DNA of 32,038 nt. It comes from Azoarcus sp. Its GTDB lineage: Bacteria; Pseudomonadota; Gammaproteobacteria; Burkholderiales; Rhodocyclaceae. Every line of letters begins with the position of its first letter. Positions within the stretch are counted from its first letter, which is position 1. Below are positions 31,103 to 32,038 of this stretch, piece after piece. A model generated the notes under the pieces. It saw nothing but the letters and a program-made list of their open reading frames with translations, did not search any database and was not told the origin of the DNA. Location of the stretch: the NCBI GenBank assembly GCA_030604735.1, contig JAUVVG010000040.1:1-32038 (forward strand), written 5' to 3'. A program made the translations under genes and the position numbers.

Positions 31103-31801
31103 TCAGCTGCGTTTCAAGGCTTTGTTCTGATACGAGAAGGCAGTGCGAAAAACTTCATCAACGTTAACCAATTCGCCGATGGTCGCGCCCGCCTTGATCT
31201 TTTCCTGAAGGAGATGCTCCGTCTCCAGAAGCTGCTGTGCCCTCTGCAGAATGTCCGCAGCCTGAGCCATTGGCACGACCACCACGCCATTGCCGTCGGC
31301 AACCACGATGTCCCCTGGAGAAACTGGCACTCCGGCGCACTGGATCGAAACGTTGACATCTCCGTAGCCTGCGATTGCGCCCACGTTGGGAACGATGCCC
31401 TTGCAGATCACGGGAAACCGGATTTTTCTGATTTCCTCGACATCCCGGCAGGCGCCATCGATGATGGCCGCGACCGCGCCGCGATTTCGCGCGGACATTG
31501 TCATGTTTTCACCCCAGAATGCCGTATTCGTCGACCCATGAGAGTCGATAACCACAATGTCGCCAGGTTGGCAGATGTCGATTGCTTTGAAGGCGGCCGC
31601 TAGATCTGCGGCAAGAGTCTTTACGGTGACTGCCGTGCCGACGACGCGTATTCCCTCGAAGAGGGGTCTCATATCAGACGTCATCGCATTGAATCGTCCC
31701 ATGCAATCCGAGATAGCGCAGGTTATCGAGTCGTGTGCGAGCAGCCTCTTGAAGCCCTCCACGATCTCCGCAGGAGGCCTTTCAATGGATTCAATGATCA
31801 T
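31103..31801 (-). CDS. RraA-like / HMG-CHA aldolase family protein
   Basis: This 232-residue cytoplasmic protein has the RraA-like fold (PF03737): 'ITCAISDCMGRFNAM', 'GTAVTVKTLAADLAAAFKAI', 'GDIVVIDSHGSTNTAFWGEN', 'GAVAAIIDGACRDVEEIRKI', then 'AGVPVSPGDIVVADGNGVVV'. The D116-G-x-x-R119-D120 motif is that of class II pyruvate aldolases (4-hydroxy-4-methyl-2-oxoglutarate or 4-carboxy-4-hydroxy-2-oxoadipate aldolase/oxaloacetate decarboxylase) rather than a pure RNase E inhibitor. A strong GGAGG lies 7 bases before the ATG at 31801. It is the single gene of an integron cassette, with an attC after it and the previous cassette's attC 48 bases before it. It likely depends on an upstream cassette-array promoter. 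Confidence 0.9.
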   Translation of the reverse strand: MIIESIERPPAEIVEGFKRLLAHDSITCAISDCMGRFNAMTSDMRPLFEGIRVVGTAVTVKTLAADLAAAFKAIDICQPGDIVVIDSHGSTNTAFWGENMTMSARNRGAVAAIIDGACRDVEEIRKIRFPVICKGIVPNVGAIAGYGDVNVSIQCAGVPVSPGDIVVADGNGVVVVPMAQAADILQRAQQLLETEHLLQEKIKAGATIGELVNVDEVFRTAFSYQNKALKRS

Positions 31802-31848
31802 GATGTACCTCCTTCGTCAGTTTCAGCCGCTGAGACTGTTGCCCTGTC

Positions 31849-31903
31849 ACAGAACGCCTGAATTAAGCCGCGCCGAGGCGACGGCTTGAATGAATTGTTA
31901 GGC
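31849..31903 (-). other. Integron attC site of the class-1-like 59-base family
   Basis: Reading the minus strand, R'' GCCTAAC (31903-31897, exact RYYYAAC), then AATTC, then ATTCAAGCCG, a short variable loop, then CGGCTTAAT, TCAGGC and R' GTTCTGT (31855-31849). ATTCAAGCCG pairs with CGGCTTAAT leaving one extrahelical C, as in well-known attC sites of resistance cassettes. Length 55 is typical. R' departs from GTTRRRY, but its TTCTGT belongs to the 5' end of the next cassette and matches that cassette's own R'' box. It follows the stop of a VOC/PhnB-like gene by 9 bases. Confidence 0.85.
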
Positions 31904-31912
31904 CATGGAGCT

Positions 31913-32038
31913 CTAGGCACGAACTGCCGCTTCGATTTCGGCAATGTCGATCTTCTTTTGCTTCATCATCGCTGCGATCGCCTTGGCAGACACATTCTTG
32001 TCGGCCCTCAATGTCAATTCTGTCAGCCGCCTCGGGAA
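31913..32038 (-). CDS. C-terminal part of a VOC/PhnB-like protein (cut by window edge)
   Basis: The last 41 codons of a minus-strand gene are present, stopping at TAG (31913-31915). They read 'RLTELTLRADKNVSAKAIAA' and 'MMKQKKIDIAEIEAAVRA'. 'AMM...KKIDIA.IE.A' is the usual end of PhnB-like (3-demethylubiquinone 3-methyltransferase domain) VOC proteins. The gene runs off the right edge. The attC beginning 9 bases past its stop makes it the gene of the preceding integron cassette. Confidence 0.7.
   Translation of the reverse strand, partial: FPRRLTELTLRADKNVSAKAIAAMMKQKKIDIAEIEAAVRA

Larger units (their letters stand above)
31002..31854 (-). mobile_element. Complete integron gene cassette carrying an RraA-like gene
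   Basis: Between the predicted cut points (G|TT at 31855/31854 and at 31002/31001) lie 853 bases with one gene of 699 bases read in the cassette direction and an attC at its 3' end. The 5' end TTCTGT, which would complete this cassette's own circular attC, pairs with its R'' box GCAGAAC at six positions plus a wobble, the self-consistency expected of a cassette. Base composition is less GC-rich than the chromosomal genes to the left. Confidence 0.7.

Noticed and set aside
1-32038. CRISPR arrays, tRNA and rRNA genes, complete insertion sequences
   Set aside because: I saw no regularly spaced repeats, no clover-leaf with TTCGA arm, no rRNA signature and no transposase.

Overview
The window is GC-rich, densely coded proteobacterial DNA with short gaps, ATGA-type overlaps and Shine-Dalgarno starts. 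The gene families (TRAP solute receptor, DUF1631 and HDOD proteins, several c-di-GMP enzymes, an OsmB-like lipoprotein, a PdsSR-like two-component pair) point to a free-living, probably gammaproteobacterial organism. Sequence alone does not give a genus.

Bases 1-21231 look like ordinary chromosome. A TRAP solute-binding protein gene (minus) diverges from a winged-helix regulator followed by pxpB-pxpC-pxpA, the three-subunit 5-oxoprolinase. The two transcripts start from overlapping promoters inside one imperfect palindrome. Next come a PAS-GGDEF-EAL protein, an OsmB-like lipoprotein, a PRPP synthetase, a histidine kinase/response regulator pair, two small membrane proteins, a Gate-domain membrane protein, a DUF1631-HDOD gene pair, a thioredoxin, a tiny PLDc_N membrane protein too short for most gene callers, a pirin, an oxygen-sensor-like hemerythrin-PAS-GGDEF protein and an FAD-dependent 2-hydroxyacid dehydrogenase.

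Bases 21232-27800 are accessory DNA full of broken genes. They hold the last 39 codons of a 3-methyladenine glycosylase (tag), a piece of a type I restriction specificity gene (hsdS), an intact DUF1016 nuclease-like gene, and an hsdR 5' part joined in frame to an unrelated 3' tail. This is best read as the deleted remains of an hsdR-hsdM-DUF1016-hsdS operon. Then come a VOC protein, a group 2 truncated hemoglobin, an OmpA tail fragment, a Cys-rich secreted protein and an outer-membrane protein. A two-gene operon with its own promoter encodes a zinc-ribbon membrane protein and a TIR-domain protein that also ends in a zinc ribbon, a candidate defence or NAD-signalling pair.

Bases 27819-32038 hold an overlapping three-gene operon (serine hydrolase, DUF6544-like protein, Acg-type nitroreductase) and, at the right edge, what I read as integron gene cassettes. 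A VOC/PhnB-like gene end is followed by a 55-bp attC site, then a complete cassette carrying an RraA/HMG-aldolase-like gene, then a second attC of 81 bp. The 5' end of the RraA cassette is complementary to the R'' box at its 3' end, as cassette logic predicts. The integrase and attI, if present, would lie to the right of the window.
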